In this document: in pieces, positions 1 to 13,059 of the stretch
How the letters are laid out: every line of letters begins with the position of its first letter
Position numbering within the stretch: position 1 is the first letter of the stretch
From: Rusavskia elegans
Taxonomy: Eukaryota > Ascomycota > Lecanoromycetes > Teloschistales > Teloschistaceae
DNA: 64,000 nucleotides
Assembly (NCBI GenBank): GCA_011316305.1
Contig: SAUG01000027.1
Span: 124,001 to 188,000, forward strand
Reading direction: 5' to 3'
Made by a program: the position numbers and the translations under genes
The notes under the pieces: generated by a model
The model's database searches: none
The model's input: only the letters and a program-made list of their open reading frames with translations
Told to the model about the DNA's origin: nothing

Positions 1-744
1 AATAATAATATAGAGATAGATATAAGGTTTAGAATAGATTAAATAAAGCTTTAAAAATTAAAATAATATAATAATAGTCTTTAGTAATAAATAGAAAGCT
101 TCGAGTTTTTATACTTCTTAGAACTAGACGATATAGCTAGTAAGGCCGAAGGCTAGGCTCGATAGCTCTAGTTCTAGAAGCGAGGTAGTTAGTTTAGAAG
201 TAGTAGAGGCTCGTTTAGACTATTAGGAGGTTAGAAAAAATATAATAGCTAGAAATATAGTCTACTAGCCCTCTATTTTATAAAGGTCTTTATCTATATT
301 AAGTTAGCTAGGCAGTCGCTTCCCGTATTTATTTATACTAATAACTAGCGTTAGCTAGGCGGTAGGATATAAAACTAATAATTATAAAGATCTGATTTTA
401 AAGGCCTAATTACGGTATTTAATATAATATTTCTATAGTAATATAGCTATCTAAAAGTAAAAAGGTTCGTAGTTTAAACGGCTAGAAGAGGTTATAAAAT
501 AAAATGAAAAAGGTCTACTTAGCTATTTATAATTTCGGCAGTTACTAGTATAACTATAGACTTCGTCGTTCGCCGTATTAGATACTTTATACGGTTTATT
601 AATATATATCGGATCTATTAAAGAATAGATAGAAAAGAAGATTCGATAAAAATATAAAAAAGTTGAATATAAAGATATAATACTCGCGAATAATAATAAT
701 AACTATTATAAACTAACTCGGCTAGAACTCCCGGGTTTATAATC
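1..744 (-). mobile_element. Copia element IV: leader next to the 5' LTR (partial)
   Basis: This stretch lies on the internal side of the LTR at 745-911 and is strongly similar to 45095-45916 (same strand) and, inverted, to about 62376-63230. It is therefore the untranslated leader of a minus-strand Copia-class retrotransposon whose gag and pol lie outside the window to the left. A primer-binding-site-like stretch touches the LTR and reads, on the minus strand, GATTATAAACCCGGGAG. That would fit a RIP-mutated complement of the anticodon region of initiator tRNA-Met, a primer known for some Copia elements. I see no coding signal in it. The family assignment is firm because the homologous copies continue into recognisable gag and RT. 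Confidence 0.75.
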
Positions 745-911
745 TATTAAAATTATATATTAAACTTAATTTACTAAAGTAGGCTTTCGCATAAACTAAG
801 TATATAAGAAGGAGGTAGCAGGGCTTTAGCTCCTAGAGCTACTAGGCCTGATCGGTACTAGCGCCCTTGGCGCCTTAGCACAGCTGTTGTACGTAATACG
901 TACTTCCAATA
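745..911 (-). repeat. Copia LTR (5' LTR of element IV)
   Basis: This 167-bp LTR matches the 176-bp LTRs at 37108-37283, 45917-46092 and, inverted, 62200-62375. Read on the minus strand it begins TATTGGAAGTACG (originally TGTTGG, G to A by RIP) and ends TTTTAATA (originally CA). The best-preserved part is 800-911, including the CCGATTAGGCC-type and GGGCGCTAGTACC-type blocks shared by all copies. Confidence 0.8.
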
Positions 912-3880
912 CCTTTTCTATTTTATTACCGATATCTATTCTATTTATCTAATAGCTATTTTCTACTTTTTTTAAAATGAGCCTAATTATATATATTACT
1001 ATTATTTAACCGGAATAGATTTTTTAAATTAAAATATTATCGAAGCGTTTATTATATAGCGTTTACTTTTTATAATATTCCTATAATTCTAATAACTCCT
1101 CTATTCTATATTTATATATATCGGAAACGTTTAGTTTCAGTATTTATTAGATAATACGGGGTTAGATTCTATTTAGAAATACGTTTTACTATAATATCAT
1201 AATAGAAAACGTATAGATTTCTAAAATACTAAAAGAAGTCGAAAGGTAATTAGTTTTCGGTCGTATAGAGGACAAGATTTATTTTTAGCTCTAGCTATAT
1301 CCTATCTATAGAATATATATTATATAATTACGTTATTAATTTATCTTTAAATTTAATAGATATCCTACTAAATATCTTTATATAATCCTTTTGATTTTTA
1401 TATTAGTAGTAGCGTCTTATATACCTAAACGAGTATTTGACTAATAGTCGCCTAACTATTACTCCTTTAAATATAGCTCTTTAAAAGATTAATTTATAGA
1501 ATAGTAAAATAATGTCTATAAAGAAAGTTTATTATTAAAATAAGGAGGTTAATATACTAGTAGCGAAAGGTTTTAATAATTCTCTAGTCGGGTTAGATAC
1601 TCCGCTAATAAATAGTTAATAAGATAAGTATATAAACTTTAGTTACTTCTAGTAAAATATCTACTATTTATTATTTTAGGCGTACCTTTAGACTAAATAT
1701 TAATTAGGATTATATAGTAACGTTAATAATCTGTTTTCTTTAATTAATAATTATTAGATAATCTGATAGGATCTAACGTTCCTCTAATCGATCAGCTAGT
1801 ATAATATTAATATGACGTCTACGGACATATGGGGGCCTCTAGTAGGTACTAGAGAAAAAAGACTTAATATAACCGAAGTAGAATAGGACGTAATTAGTAA
1901 AGTTAGTCGGTATTATAGAAAGACGTTTCGGAGCTATATAATCTTATTATTAGGAATACTTCTAAGATATTTTTATAACTATAATAACTAGCTATATTAA
2001 TAGAGATAAAAGTTATATATTAAGATCTAGCTATCTAGAAAGTTAAATACTTTTAATAATATACGAAATCTATTAAAATCAGAATTATTTTATATAATAT
2101 CTTATATACTAAATATATATCTATTGATTTTTAGTTTCTCAGAATATATAATATCTTCTAATAGTTCTAATTAACTATATATTCTTCGGTAGAAGTATTA
2201 CTTTTTTTATATAGAAAAGATATAGTTAAATAACTATCTTCGATTAGTTTAGATTCTATCAAGACGGAAATCGTATAGTAAAACTATATTTTTAAATTCG
2301 GTTAATAAATAAGCCTCGGCCGCCTTTTATAGTATTTTAAATATTACTAATTAGATTTTTAGATCGCCTTTCTGTTCTACTATTAAAATTTTTTTAATAA
2401 GCCGTTAGAACGATCTTTTTAGAAAGATTAGTTCGGTTATCTTTTATTAATTCCGGACTTCGTAGAATAATATATCTAGAATAGAAGTAATTCAATATTC
2501 AATTTCTATAAAATATATAGAAACGCGGGTATATTTAGATAGTACTAGATAATATACTATTAAAATCTACTTTTATATACTTTAAATCTATTTATAGTCT
2601 TCTCGACTTTAAATTAATATAGAACCTTACCGCCGATATTACTTCGCTTTATTAAAAAAGGTTTTAAAGACCTATTTTTCTTTATAGTAAGTTTATAATA
2701 TCCGAGGAGTATAGTATTAGATATTTCTTTAGATACTATATTCTACTATAACCTATTAAAGGTTTATATTTATTTCTTTAATATTTAAATCCGCGTATAT
2801 TTATTATAGTATTATACTATCGGTTTAGATAGTAGTATTACTAGAAAAAAAGAAAGTCCTTTTACTTTCTTATCTAAGTCGAAAATATAGGCTTTAAAGC
2901 CTATTATATTAGTAGTCTTATTAATTATAGCTAATAGCTAAGAATTAATAGTACTACCGGTATCTATTTTCCGCATTAATAATTAATAATAGAATATTCT
3001 TATAAATTAAAAAGAGTAGTTGAAATTTTCTAGAATTAGTATTAATAAAGCTAATAGACTAACTAATTTAGTACTAGTATCGGCGTCTTTCTATTCTAAG
3101 GTTCTACTATATTTAAAATTTTATATTTAGCTATATAATTTAATTTATAGGATAATATAGATTATTTTTAATAATTAATATTCTACTCTATAGATCTATA
3201 TCTAATAGCTTAATATTAAATATAATATTAAAAAGAATATATTCTAATATATTACTCTATATATCTAACTATTTAAAAAGTCGAAAAATAAGTTTTTATA
3301 ATATAGTAACTACAATTTAAAATAGTAGATTCGTATTTAAAAATAAATAGCTTTCTATTTTAAATCCGCTTTAACTACTATTTATAGACTATTAGTATCG
3401 GCTTAATAGCTAGGGAAAAGTTAGAATAAAAGTAGAAAAAAATTTAACGCCGGTATAAAAGGATAGAAAGATAGTAGTAAAGGATAAAAAGTAGATAGTA
3501 GTCGGTAGGAAAAGATATTACTCTAAAAGCTAGTATTTCTAGTATTAGAATAAAGCTATAAAAAATTAATCTAGTATTATAATATCTTTCTATATAGTAT
3601 TTCTAAACTTCTATATAATAATCTAATATAGTATTATATTCGATAAAACTAGAAAATAGAATAAGAGGAAAAAATTATAGAATATTAAAAAGACGCTAGT
3701 AAAAAGCTAAAGTTATTAGTTCCTTTAACGAAGCTATCGATCTAATAGATCTCTATTATTAGCTACTAGTTCTTATTACGGCAGAGTTAGAAGGCCTAAT
3801 AGTACTCTAAATAATAAAAAAGATAAATAGGAAAAGATTTATTTTTTAAAACTTTCCTTTATACTAGTAATTAGATATAA
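912..3880. other. Decayed repeat DNA, unassigned
   Basis: This 3-kb stretch is extremely TpA-rich with almost no CpA or TpG, the RIP signature. Translation of both strands gives several stretches where all stops are TAG or TAA, as expected of mutated Gln and Trp codons. Examples are plus-strand runs at about 1810-2100 and 2330-2880. I recognise no motif. The section at about 3420-3740 is rich in Lys codons on the plus strand and may belong to the hAT-like relic that follows. Confidence 0.4.
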
Positions 3881-4644
3881 TATAACTATTATCCCTGAGA
3901 TATTATCTATTATTAATAGTAATAGCGAAGCTAAATCGTTTTAATAATTAGTAGGACTAAGTTCCTAGTAATCGGATATTAGTAATATTACTAGATTAGC
4001 CGATAGTTATCGAATTATTAGTAAAAACTATAAATATTATTTATATAAAGCTTCCTACCGGGATAAGTTCCTAGTATAGTAGAATAAAACTGAATAGGCT
4101 ATTATAAATACTATATAACTAGAAAAATACCCCGAAAGATTTAATATATATTTTAAAAGTCCTAAAAAATTAACTATTTAGATATATTTCTATAAAGCTA
4201 CCCGGGTTTTAAATAGTAAACTAGAAGTTTATTATAAACGCTATAGGTATATTATCGGCTATTCCTCTACTAGATATTAGTTAATAACGATAGATAACTA
4301 TATCGGAACGAAAAAATATAAAAATAAATCTTTATTAAAAGGCCTAGTACTACCTTAGGCAGCGCCTCTAGTATCTGAACAGTCTGTTAATTAGCTGTTG
4401 GAATCATATTAGTAATCACGTCACGTGACCAAAAATGTCGAGCATAGGCAACACGAACATACCGTAATTAATTACATCTGTTTAAAATAATATACTGTTT
4501 TACGAAAACAGACTATTCGTATTATATTTTAGATTACCGTAAAATATAAAAATCGATCCATCGGCTTATAGATCGACCTTTCGAGATCTAAATCCGATAG
4601 GTCGATTTATTTTATCTAGGCTGGTTAAATAGCCAAATTAGTTT

Positions 4645-4650
4645 AAAAAA
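4645..4650 (-). terminator. Pol III T-run downstream of the A1 tRNA-like module
   Basis: Six T on the minus strand, 13 bases after the B box. Oligo-T is the normal Pol III terminator, so a short transcript of about 110 nt could be made if the promoter works. Confidence 0.55.
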
Positions 4651-4662
4651 TTGAAAACCGAG

Positions 4663-4751
4663 GGATTCGAACCCCGAACCTACCGAATTATCCTAATCGG
4701 GACTAGTTTCTGGAGAGATAGAATATTATATACTACTTTACCTCTAAGCTA
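4663..4751 (-). promoter_or_regulatory. tRNA-like Pol III promoter inside A1 (A box and B box)
   Basis: On the minus strand, TAGCTTAGAGG at 4751-4741 fits the A-box consensus TRGCNNARYGG except for one position. GGTTCGAATCC at 4673-4663 is a perfect B box inside a T-arm-like GGGGTTCGAATCCC. The intervening 67 bases do not fold as a normal anticodon arm in my reading, so this is a tRNA-derived promoter and not a tRNA gene. Confidence 0.75.
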
Positions 4752-7399
4752 AAGAGACATATATTTTAATCCTAATAAATTAAATATATACTTAAGTTCT
4801 AATTTCTTTAAAATATTATTTAAATATTATTTAAACGTTCTTTTAATATCAAATTAACATTAAATTAATCTAAGATTTTTCTAAACCAGTTATTAACCAC
4901 GAATAAAAAGTATATTAGCCTTTACAGCTAATTAAAAATAAATTTAGAGTTTTAGAAAATTTACTGTTAATTATTTGTTTCTATAAACCGCCAATTATAG
5001 TAAACTAACTATTTTAAAAAACTTCTAGTTTTTTAAAATTAGATATCTACTAGTATTTTTAAATAACTGGATCATAGCAAGCTGTCTATTTTATCTACTA
5101 TATAACTTTAAATCAACAATAAATTAACAGGCCATCTAGAAACCAGCAGCGCCGCCTAAGGTAATGAAAGTCGTATTTAAATAGATACGTATATACGTAA
5201 TATTATATGGGTTATTATATCTAATACTTCTATAATCTATCTATAAAAAGTTATTAGTAAAAATATATTCGCGGAAAGATATCCCGGAAGCTTTTATATA
5301 ATAGATAGTTATAATAGATTAGAACTTTAATATTATTAAATATATCGATATCCTTCGTATATTATATTCTAAGGTAATTTTTATTTTACCGTCGATCGTA
5401 TATAATAAAATTATAAATAATATTATAGATATCGAGTAAAAGTTATTAAACTAAAGCTTTAATTATCCTAAATAGTTAGTCGGTAAATAATCGCTAGTTC
5501 TATATATTAATAATCGGTTTCTTCGTCGATAAAAATTAGGTTTAGTACTAGGTCTTTATCGGATTTAAATTTATATTAGGAAGCTATATAGATATTATAT
5601 TATCTAAAATTCTTTTAGAAATCTTTAAAAAATATTTATTAGTTAGTCGAATCCTTATTATTATAACCGATAATACCGGTAATAATAAAACTATTTCCTC
5701 TAATATAGTTAAATACCTCGAGTAATTTACCGAGTATATTAATTATATTAATAATAATAAATAGGATAATATAGACTAGAATGATATATTTAATAACGAC
5801 TACTTTACTATATAATTAGCTCGGATCGACTATACTTCCGGTATTAATAGCGCTAAAAATCCGATTATCTATATCCTTTAACAAGTACTATAGATACTAC
5901 TTGGCTATATTAAAATTAAACCTACTAATAAATAACTATAGAGGAATTAGAATAAAAATTATAACCCGGATATTATAACTAATACGGATTATAGACTAAC
6001 GATAACTCTAGTTAAAGTAAACCCCCTATATTTATTTTGTTAATATATTTAAACTCTATATATATAGTATCCGGATATCTTTTATATAAAGTCCTATACA
6101 TTATATAATATATTTTAAAATTTCAAAATTTTTTTAGACCGTATCTAGAATTATTTTCTATAAAGTTCTATATCGTCTATAAAGTTCTATATTATTTTTA
6201 TTAGCTATATAATCTATTTCCGGAGTTATCCTATATTAAGTTCGACTTTTTTAGTACTATTAGAATATATCGATATATTCGGTTTAGATCTATTTCTAAT
6301 TTTTTCTAGACTAGGAAAATAAACGTCTAGATTAACGCGAATAGCTAATATAAAGATAAATTCTATAAACTATAACTAATAAAGATAGCCGAAGCTCGAG
6401 CTTCGCTAATAATTAATATATAATCTAATATTAAATAGAAGAGAATTTATTACTAGAAAGTTTTAGATCTTTTTTAAAATATTAGTATATAGTAGGATTC
6501 GATATATTATATATTAATCCGTACGTTTACTTTTTATAATAAAATTTATAAAATTTTAAAATACTAGAATACCGTCTAATTAGAGTTTAGTAATAAGGAA
6601 TAAAACTAAATTCGACATCTAATCTAAATTTTTAGGCCCTTTTATATTTTTATAAAGATATTAAATACTATAAAAGAGTTTATAATTTATTTTATTTTCT
6701 AAATCTATAATAAATTATTTTATTATATTAAAGATACTAAAGTATAGCTTTTGAGAAAATAGATCCTTTAGAAAAAAGAACTTTTTAAAGCTTTAGACGC
6801 GGCTTTTACTAAACTCTTTTATTACTATAGTAAAATTTAGAGTAGTTTAGATAAGCGGTTTTATTATATCTATTATTTAGTTCTTTACTATTTAATAATA
6901 TATTATAGATCGAGGATACTAATAATAGTAAATTCTAGAAGGATATTTATTAGGATATATTAGAGAAAACATACTATATCTATTATAATCAGTTTTTCGG
7001 AACCGTATTAGAATTAGAAAAAATATCTAGCTAATAAAATTCCTAGAAAGCCGAAATACTTAAAAACTATCTAGTTAAAAATAGCCTATAGTATTTAAAT
7101 AAAGACGAATAAAAATTAATAGTTTATAAAAAATAAAATAAATATAACCCGAATATTTACTATATATTTTATTTATCTATTTTCTATTAGTTCCTTTCTA
7201 TTTCTATAGTCTAATTAGAAAAAATAAACCCGTCTTCGAATAATAGCGCGAACTAGAACCTCTTTTTTATACGGGTCGCGCGCGATATCTATTTTATCCG
7301 AAGTAATAAATAAAATATTATTCTCTATTATAAATAGAATCTATAGTAATTGTAAATGATACTACCCGTTAATAATTAAAGCGAAAATAATCTTTCGCT

Positions 7400-10300
7400 A
7401 ATACTATTTTAGAAAAAATAAAAATGAACTTTCATTTCTCTATACTAATCTCTAGTAAGAAATCGAAATAGATAAAATAAAATAAAAAAAGGTTTGTAAT
7501 AGAGTACTAAATAATAAACTAGATCGCGCCTATGATAGTAATAATAATAAAAATAATATAAACTAATTAGTAAATTTAGCTATTCTATTAATTCTATTAT
7601 CTAATTTTTCTAATTTTAACTTTTTAAATAATAAGGCCTGGCCTTTAAATTCGGAAGTAAATAAAGTATCCTACTATTAAAATAAATAGTAGTAGATCGA
7701 TAAAGATTTAGCTAGATTAAAGAAAAAAATAGATACCGATAATTACCTTATTAATTTTAGAAGGATTCTAATTTTAATATTATATATACTAATTCATTAT
7801 TATATATATATTTCGATTTTAATAATTATAGAATTACTAGTAGCGAGTATAGTTCTAGCTAAAAGCCCGTCTATATTTATCGAAAATCGTATTTTTAATT
7901 AAAACTTTCTACTAGACTACTCCTCCCCGCTATAATAATCCAGATTATTATACTATTTATCCTATATTATTTCGGGCTATATAAAGTCTATCATCCGAAT
8001 TAACTAAATAATAAAAGTCTATAGATATATAATTACAAAATTTTATCTTTATTAGATAGTAGGCGTAGGCCGCCCTCTAAATATCCTTTTCTAGTATCTA
8101 TTTATCGAGAAAGAGATTAGAATAAAGATAAATATCCTACTATTCGGCGGGACTAAATAGTTTAATCTAACTTTTTCCGCGGCTTTTAACCTCCCTAGTT
8201 ATATAGCGATAGTAGATTAGGAGGTTTTTCTATACTATTATATTTTACCGGCTATTATATATATATAGCAGCTAAAATCCTAGTAGATATATCCTATTTT
8301 ATAAAAGTTAGTAAATTTATTCTTTACTATAGATACTTAATTATAAAAATATATCTATATATAGGGGAACTAGAATTTATAAAAGTTACTATCTTTATAT
8401 AGTATTTCGTCGTATATATTAATCTATATATATCTATAGAAATTAGTATACAAAAGTTTAATCTTTATATTAGAAAACTACTTTTTCTAAGAATTTTATA
8501 TTAGATTAAATATTTATACTTTAAATCGTTGTTTTTATATAGTTATTAATTTTTCTATCCGATATATTTTTAATTCCGAAGTTTTTTTAATTATCTATAG
8601 CTACTAAAGCTTTATATATAGAGTCTAGGCCGATATTTAACTTCTATATTTTCGGAAAATAAAGATATAATTTTATCTTTTATAGTTTTATCTTCGTTTA
8701 AATCCTTCTAAATATTTTCTTTACTTTCTCTAATAGTATATATAAAGTTTCCAGAGTTTATAAATATTTAGTATTAAATAGTTATTACTATTATATCCTT
8801 TCTTTTAGGAAATTCTATTAGTTAGTTAATATAATATATTATAGTATAAATCCTAATATATTTACCGTTTCGTCTAGATATCTACTCTAGTCTATACCTC
8901 TATATTATTTTATTTGGCCTTAGTAGTAACTATATATCTAAAAGACGATTTTATAATCTTTAATATATAATTAAATATTATATAATCGGAATCTTTAGCT
9001 TTTAATAGTTTTAATTTATAGAAGCTATACTAAACTATCTATATTCTAGAAATTATTATTCGTAGATTTATAGAATATTCTTTATCTCTTTTATATTTAT
9101 TTTATAGTCTAGATAGGCGGCTAAATTATCCCCGATTCGATTATAGTACGTCTGTATCTATTATTAATTTACTAAACTTACTATTAGCTTATAGTAATAA
9201 AGAGTTATTTTATATAATATCCTATTTACTATATTGCTATCTAGTTTTTATCGGCTTTATATATATACCAATAGTATAGTAGTTATATAATAATTATAAA
9301 CGAAAAGAATCTAAATTTATAGTAATAATTAGGTAAAAATATACTATAATAGTAATACTTTATTATTTTAAATTTAGTTTTAAACGGTCTATTCCGCCTA
9401 GCGTTTGGATATCTGTATATATACTATATTCCTATATATTTATAATATTATCTATATAGAACTAATCGTAAATTAATCTAACTATAGATAATCGTAATAA
9501 TAGGTTCTATAGTTAAATAAAACGTATTTAAATTAGATATATAAAAATTTCGAAAATCGAAAAGAAATTAATTAAAATATAATTATTCTATAGATAATAG
9601 AGCAAATAGAAGTAAAATTAAATTTATTTACTATAGGAAATAGCTATAACTAGTAGATATCGAATAAAAAAACACGAATAGCTAAAGATTCTATAATAGA
9701 AATATTCTATTTTTATATTATTTAATCCTAACTACTATAGCTAAATCTATAATAAAAAAACCTCGTATATTATATATCCTATAATATCTTTATAAAACTA
9801 ATATTATTTTAAGGACCTATTACTAGTAGTAAGATACCGCGAAAGGCGCTAGTAAAAGCTTCGAAAAAGACTATTAAAGCGGCTACTAAAGCGGCCTCTA
9901 AAATTACTAATACGCCGAAATTTAATATATATATAAAGGTGTAAAAATATCTTCTAAATAGAAAAACTAATATAAATAGTCTATATATCTATAGAATAAA
10001 ATCTAGTAGTATATACTCTTACGCCTTATCCTGCGAGTTATTCTACGTAGGCTAAACCTTTATAAAATTTAGTAGCTACGTTCCGCGATTTAAAAGATTA
10101 TAATAGGGCGTAGATCTATTTATATTTAAAGCCTCTTTTATATATTTTGTCCGAAAGATTATAATAGAAGCGGTTTAAATTAGATAAAATCCTATATATT
10201 TCTAGATTCTTATAGTTAAAATAATTAGGAAAATATCCGAAACTATTTTAATAGCCTGATTTAAAAATAAAATCTCTATAGTTAACGGTATAATATATAT

Positions 10301-11144
10301 ATAAAACTAATAGATTATCTATTAGTTAGTTTTATATATATTTATACTAAGCCTACTACTATTATATAAAAGAATATAAGATATATTACTTTACTATTTA
10401 TACAAGAGTATAAATTGTCTTTATTATTCTATATAATATACTACGCTATAAATAATTTACTAATATATAATACTTTTAGATATAATTATTTATATCTTCT
10501 CTATCTATACTATAGAGTCGCGAAATATACCTTTTAATAGACTTTATAGTATAACTAATCCGTACTACTTTTCAAGTACTAAAAGTTATTTTAAAAAAAT
10601 AGCCGGCCCGTTTATTAAACCGGAAACTAAACCCGCCGTTTATTTATATAAATCTAGAATAAAAAAAACTATTCCGTAGCCTATAAATATAGAGAATACT
10701 AGCGGATCTAATATATTATCGTCTAAGAATTATCGCGCTAGCTTTCTAGAATAGGATATCGCGGATATTTTAGAAAGAAAAAATAATAGAAAGCGGGATA
10801 ATAGTAAAATTATTAAAAATTAATATATCTAGCAGTCGCTTTCTATAATATATCTACAACGTCGGCGATAATATATCTAAAAGCTAGTTTTTTTAATATA
10901 CTTTAATTACGGATAAAGAAATAATTATAATAGTAGTATATAATCATATATAGAATAGTATATATAATAAAAAAAATATAAATATATCGCTACCGCTACT
11001 AGATAAATAGAGTTAATCTATTTTTTTATTTTCTCTAACCTAAATATCGGTATAGGTTCCGAATATCTAAAATCTATACTATACCAATCTAAAAAGATCT
11101 ACTATACCAAATTCTAATAGATTTCTCCAATCCATTTCGGCGAG
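7400..11144. other. Decayed coding DNA between hAT relic and Copia III, unassigned
   Basis: This is RIP-mutated sequence with long stretches that translate coherently once TAG and TAA are read as Gln or Trp. The minus strand is coherent from about 8880 down to 7930, and the plus strand from about 9120 to 10950, including a run near 10015-10200. Clusters of Arg and Lys codons occur on the plus strand at 9830-9910. I found no transposase, RT, integrase or helicase motif. There may be two or more decayed elements in opposite orientation. No LTR or TSD was found here. Confidence 0.4.
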
Positions 11145-11479
11145 GATCTATAATTTTTAATTTTTTATCGAAGACTATAGATTTCTATATAATTAATAGT
11201 AAATCGATTTTAATATTTTAAAATATTTACGCCCGGATTCTAATTACTATCTATTAAAGTTACTTTTTATTATATCTAAAAATAACTCGGATCTTTTTAT
11301 AGCTTTTAGTTTTTTTCCGATATTTCTATACCTAAACGATCTATTCGGTTTCGAAGTTATTATATTTTCTAGATATTTATTTTTAGATTTTCCTTTAGAT
11401 TTATCTTTCTATAACGCTATTCTTTACAGTATTCTATAATCTAGTACAAAATTTAATTATATATCTATTTTTTAACTAT

Positions 11480-11709
11480 TTATTACAGATAATATTAAAC
11501 TAGAGGGCTCTAGCTATACTATTAATATAATTATAAAGTTTAAAATCCATTCGGACTATAAAAATTAGAATAAAACTATTATAATCTACTTTATTTTTTA
11601 TAATCTCCGAACTGCTATTAAAGGTCTTTTATTTTCGGCTTTTTCTAACTACGAGGAAAAATATATAGAATATATCTATATAGTAATAAAAACGATATAT
11701 AGTACTAAT
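11480..11709 (+). pseudogene. Copia III gag, N-terminal part
   Basis: The plus frame reads DNIKLEGSSYTINI and then KFKIHSDYKN (stop) NKTI, which matches the start of Copia Gag proteins (the pattern KLxGxNYxxWxxxM followed by W). The same frame is seen at 63625-63720 and, inverted, near 44690-44640. Gag builds the particle that encloses the RNA. The gene is split at 11709 by a retroposon and resumes at 23432-23445; the 13 bases ATATAGTACTAAT stand on both sides of the gap. The stop positions correspond to Trp or Gln codons in the other copies, as expected from RIP. Confidence 0.7.
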
Positions 11710-13059
11710 TGTTTTATTTTAATTTTTTTTTTGGTACCCGGTTAACCGTCGATTCCGTAAGTAGTTAATTATAGTATTAGTACGCTAGCGTTAGATATAC
11801 GGTATAAAAACTAGCTAATTAACTAAAATTAAAGAATTATATATAATTTTTTCGAATCTATTCCGTAATACGTTATAAATATAAGCTTCTATAGTTTATT
11901 TAAAATATAATATAGAAGATTTTTCGTAATATATATATTTTATAGTCGCTTTTTCTCTTTTTTTCTTTTACTAGTATCTACTATCGTATCTAATATATAT
12001 ATCTTCCTTAATAGTCTAGGCTGCAGGCTAATATATATAGAACCTCTACTAATAATACTAGACTTAGATTTTTAGTATCTTTTAAAGTAGTCGCCGATAG
12101 AATTCTTTATTTATAATTATAATTATACCTTTTTTATTAGAAGAAATAGAGCTCGAAACTACTAAATTCGAACTATTCGATAATATTAACCGAGTCCTTA
12201 CTAGTTCGTCTACTATAACGGACTTAATATCCTAAAATCCGTTAGTTCTAACTATAACGTTAAAATTTTATATTCCGAATCTACCGGAGCCGTACGGTTT
12301 TAGCGACTATATTAAACTTCTAGTAGAAGTCCTTATCCTGCTAGAATCCGAGCTAGTAGTCGTCGAGTATCTAGATAGGTTAGCAGGCTATCTAGATTCG
12401 AGCGCGACCGTAGATAAAGACGAAGTAATAAAAGTAAAGAATAGTATTACCGTCTGGTAGATAGTTCTAGAAGCTAAATTAGAAGCTTATAATCGTACGT
12501 ATTTCGAACTGGTATAAGGGAGTTTTAAAATAAAGCTATATACTAGAAGGTCGCTCGATTTTTCGTATATATAGAGTTATATTTGTTTATAGGAAAGAAA
12601 TAGTAATTAAATAGAAGATATAATAGAATAAAAAGGATTAACGCTGTAAACCTTAGTTAACTGCTTTTTTTAACTGCGAAAACTCTTTACTATATACCTT
12701 AGGTGGCGCTTTATATTCTAGAATGGCCTGTTAACATTCTGTTAATTAAATGTAGAAAAATATTGAACGTTAATAAAATATTAATATACTTTAGGCGGCC
12801 TCTTATATATCTAGACAGCCTGTTAGCAGCCTCTCTATATTGTATCCTATATAATATAATATAGTTAAAAATATCGAATATAGGTAATACGGATATAATA
12901 TACGCTATAATATCTATTAATATATATTTTATAATATTTTATATTTTACTATAATAGGATACTACTATAAATATATATTAAAAACGACGAGATTATAATA
13001 TTATATCTATATCGCGGCTATAATAAGATTTCTTATAATATACTATTACGCGAAAATAT

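Larger units (their letters stand above)
4353..5161. mobile_element. Short TIR element A1 (non-autonomous, TA target)
   Basis: This 809-bp element is bounded by the duplicated TA at 4351-4352 and 5162-5163. Its ends are inverted: CCTTAGGCAGCGCC on the left, GCAGCGCCGCCTAAGG on the right. It has no reading frame, and it keeps far more CpA and TpG than its surroundings, for instance in 4380-4450 and 5130-5161. It is the same family as 31262-32060 and 34895-35694. Inside are a perfect 7-bp stem hairpin CTGTTTT/AAAACAG at 4495-4511, an imperfect inverted repeat around 4551-4604, and a tRNA-like Pol III module on the minus strand. A TA target and inverted ends suggest movement by a TA-targeting DNA transposase supplied in trans. 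Confidence 0.9.
3880..7400 (+). pseudogene. hAT-like transposase relic, interrupted by TIR element A1
   Basis: Reading TAG and TAA as former Gln or Trp, the plus strand gives coherent protein at 3890-4350 and again after the inserted element at 4353-5161. At about 5654-5695 it reads IIITDNTGNNKT, which resembles the TxDNAxNN block of hAT-superfamily transposases. That block carries a catalytic Asp, and the family cuts and pastes DNA with 8-bp target duplications. About 30 codons further, LARIDYTSG stands where hAT proteins have the conserved Cys/His helical insertion. At about 7240-7300 the frame reads RVARDIYFIRS, which resembles the VARDxxxIPAS start of the C-terminal hAT dimerisation domain. 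No terminal repeats were located. The first segment, before A1, is assigned by continuity only. The gene is dead: it holds dozens of stops and no start codon. Confidence 0.5.

Noticed and set aside
4655..4760. A minus-strand tRNA gene inside A1
   Set aside because: The B box and T-run are tRNA-like, but the sequence between A and B boxes does not give D and anticodon stems and varies greatly between A1, A2 and A3.
12130..12520. A plus-strand gene (long stretch with few stops)
   Set aside because: The poly(A) tail of the enclosing retroposon places its sense on the minus strand, where an even longer frame exists. The plus-strand openness probably reflects local GC content.
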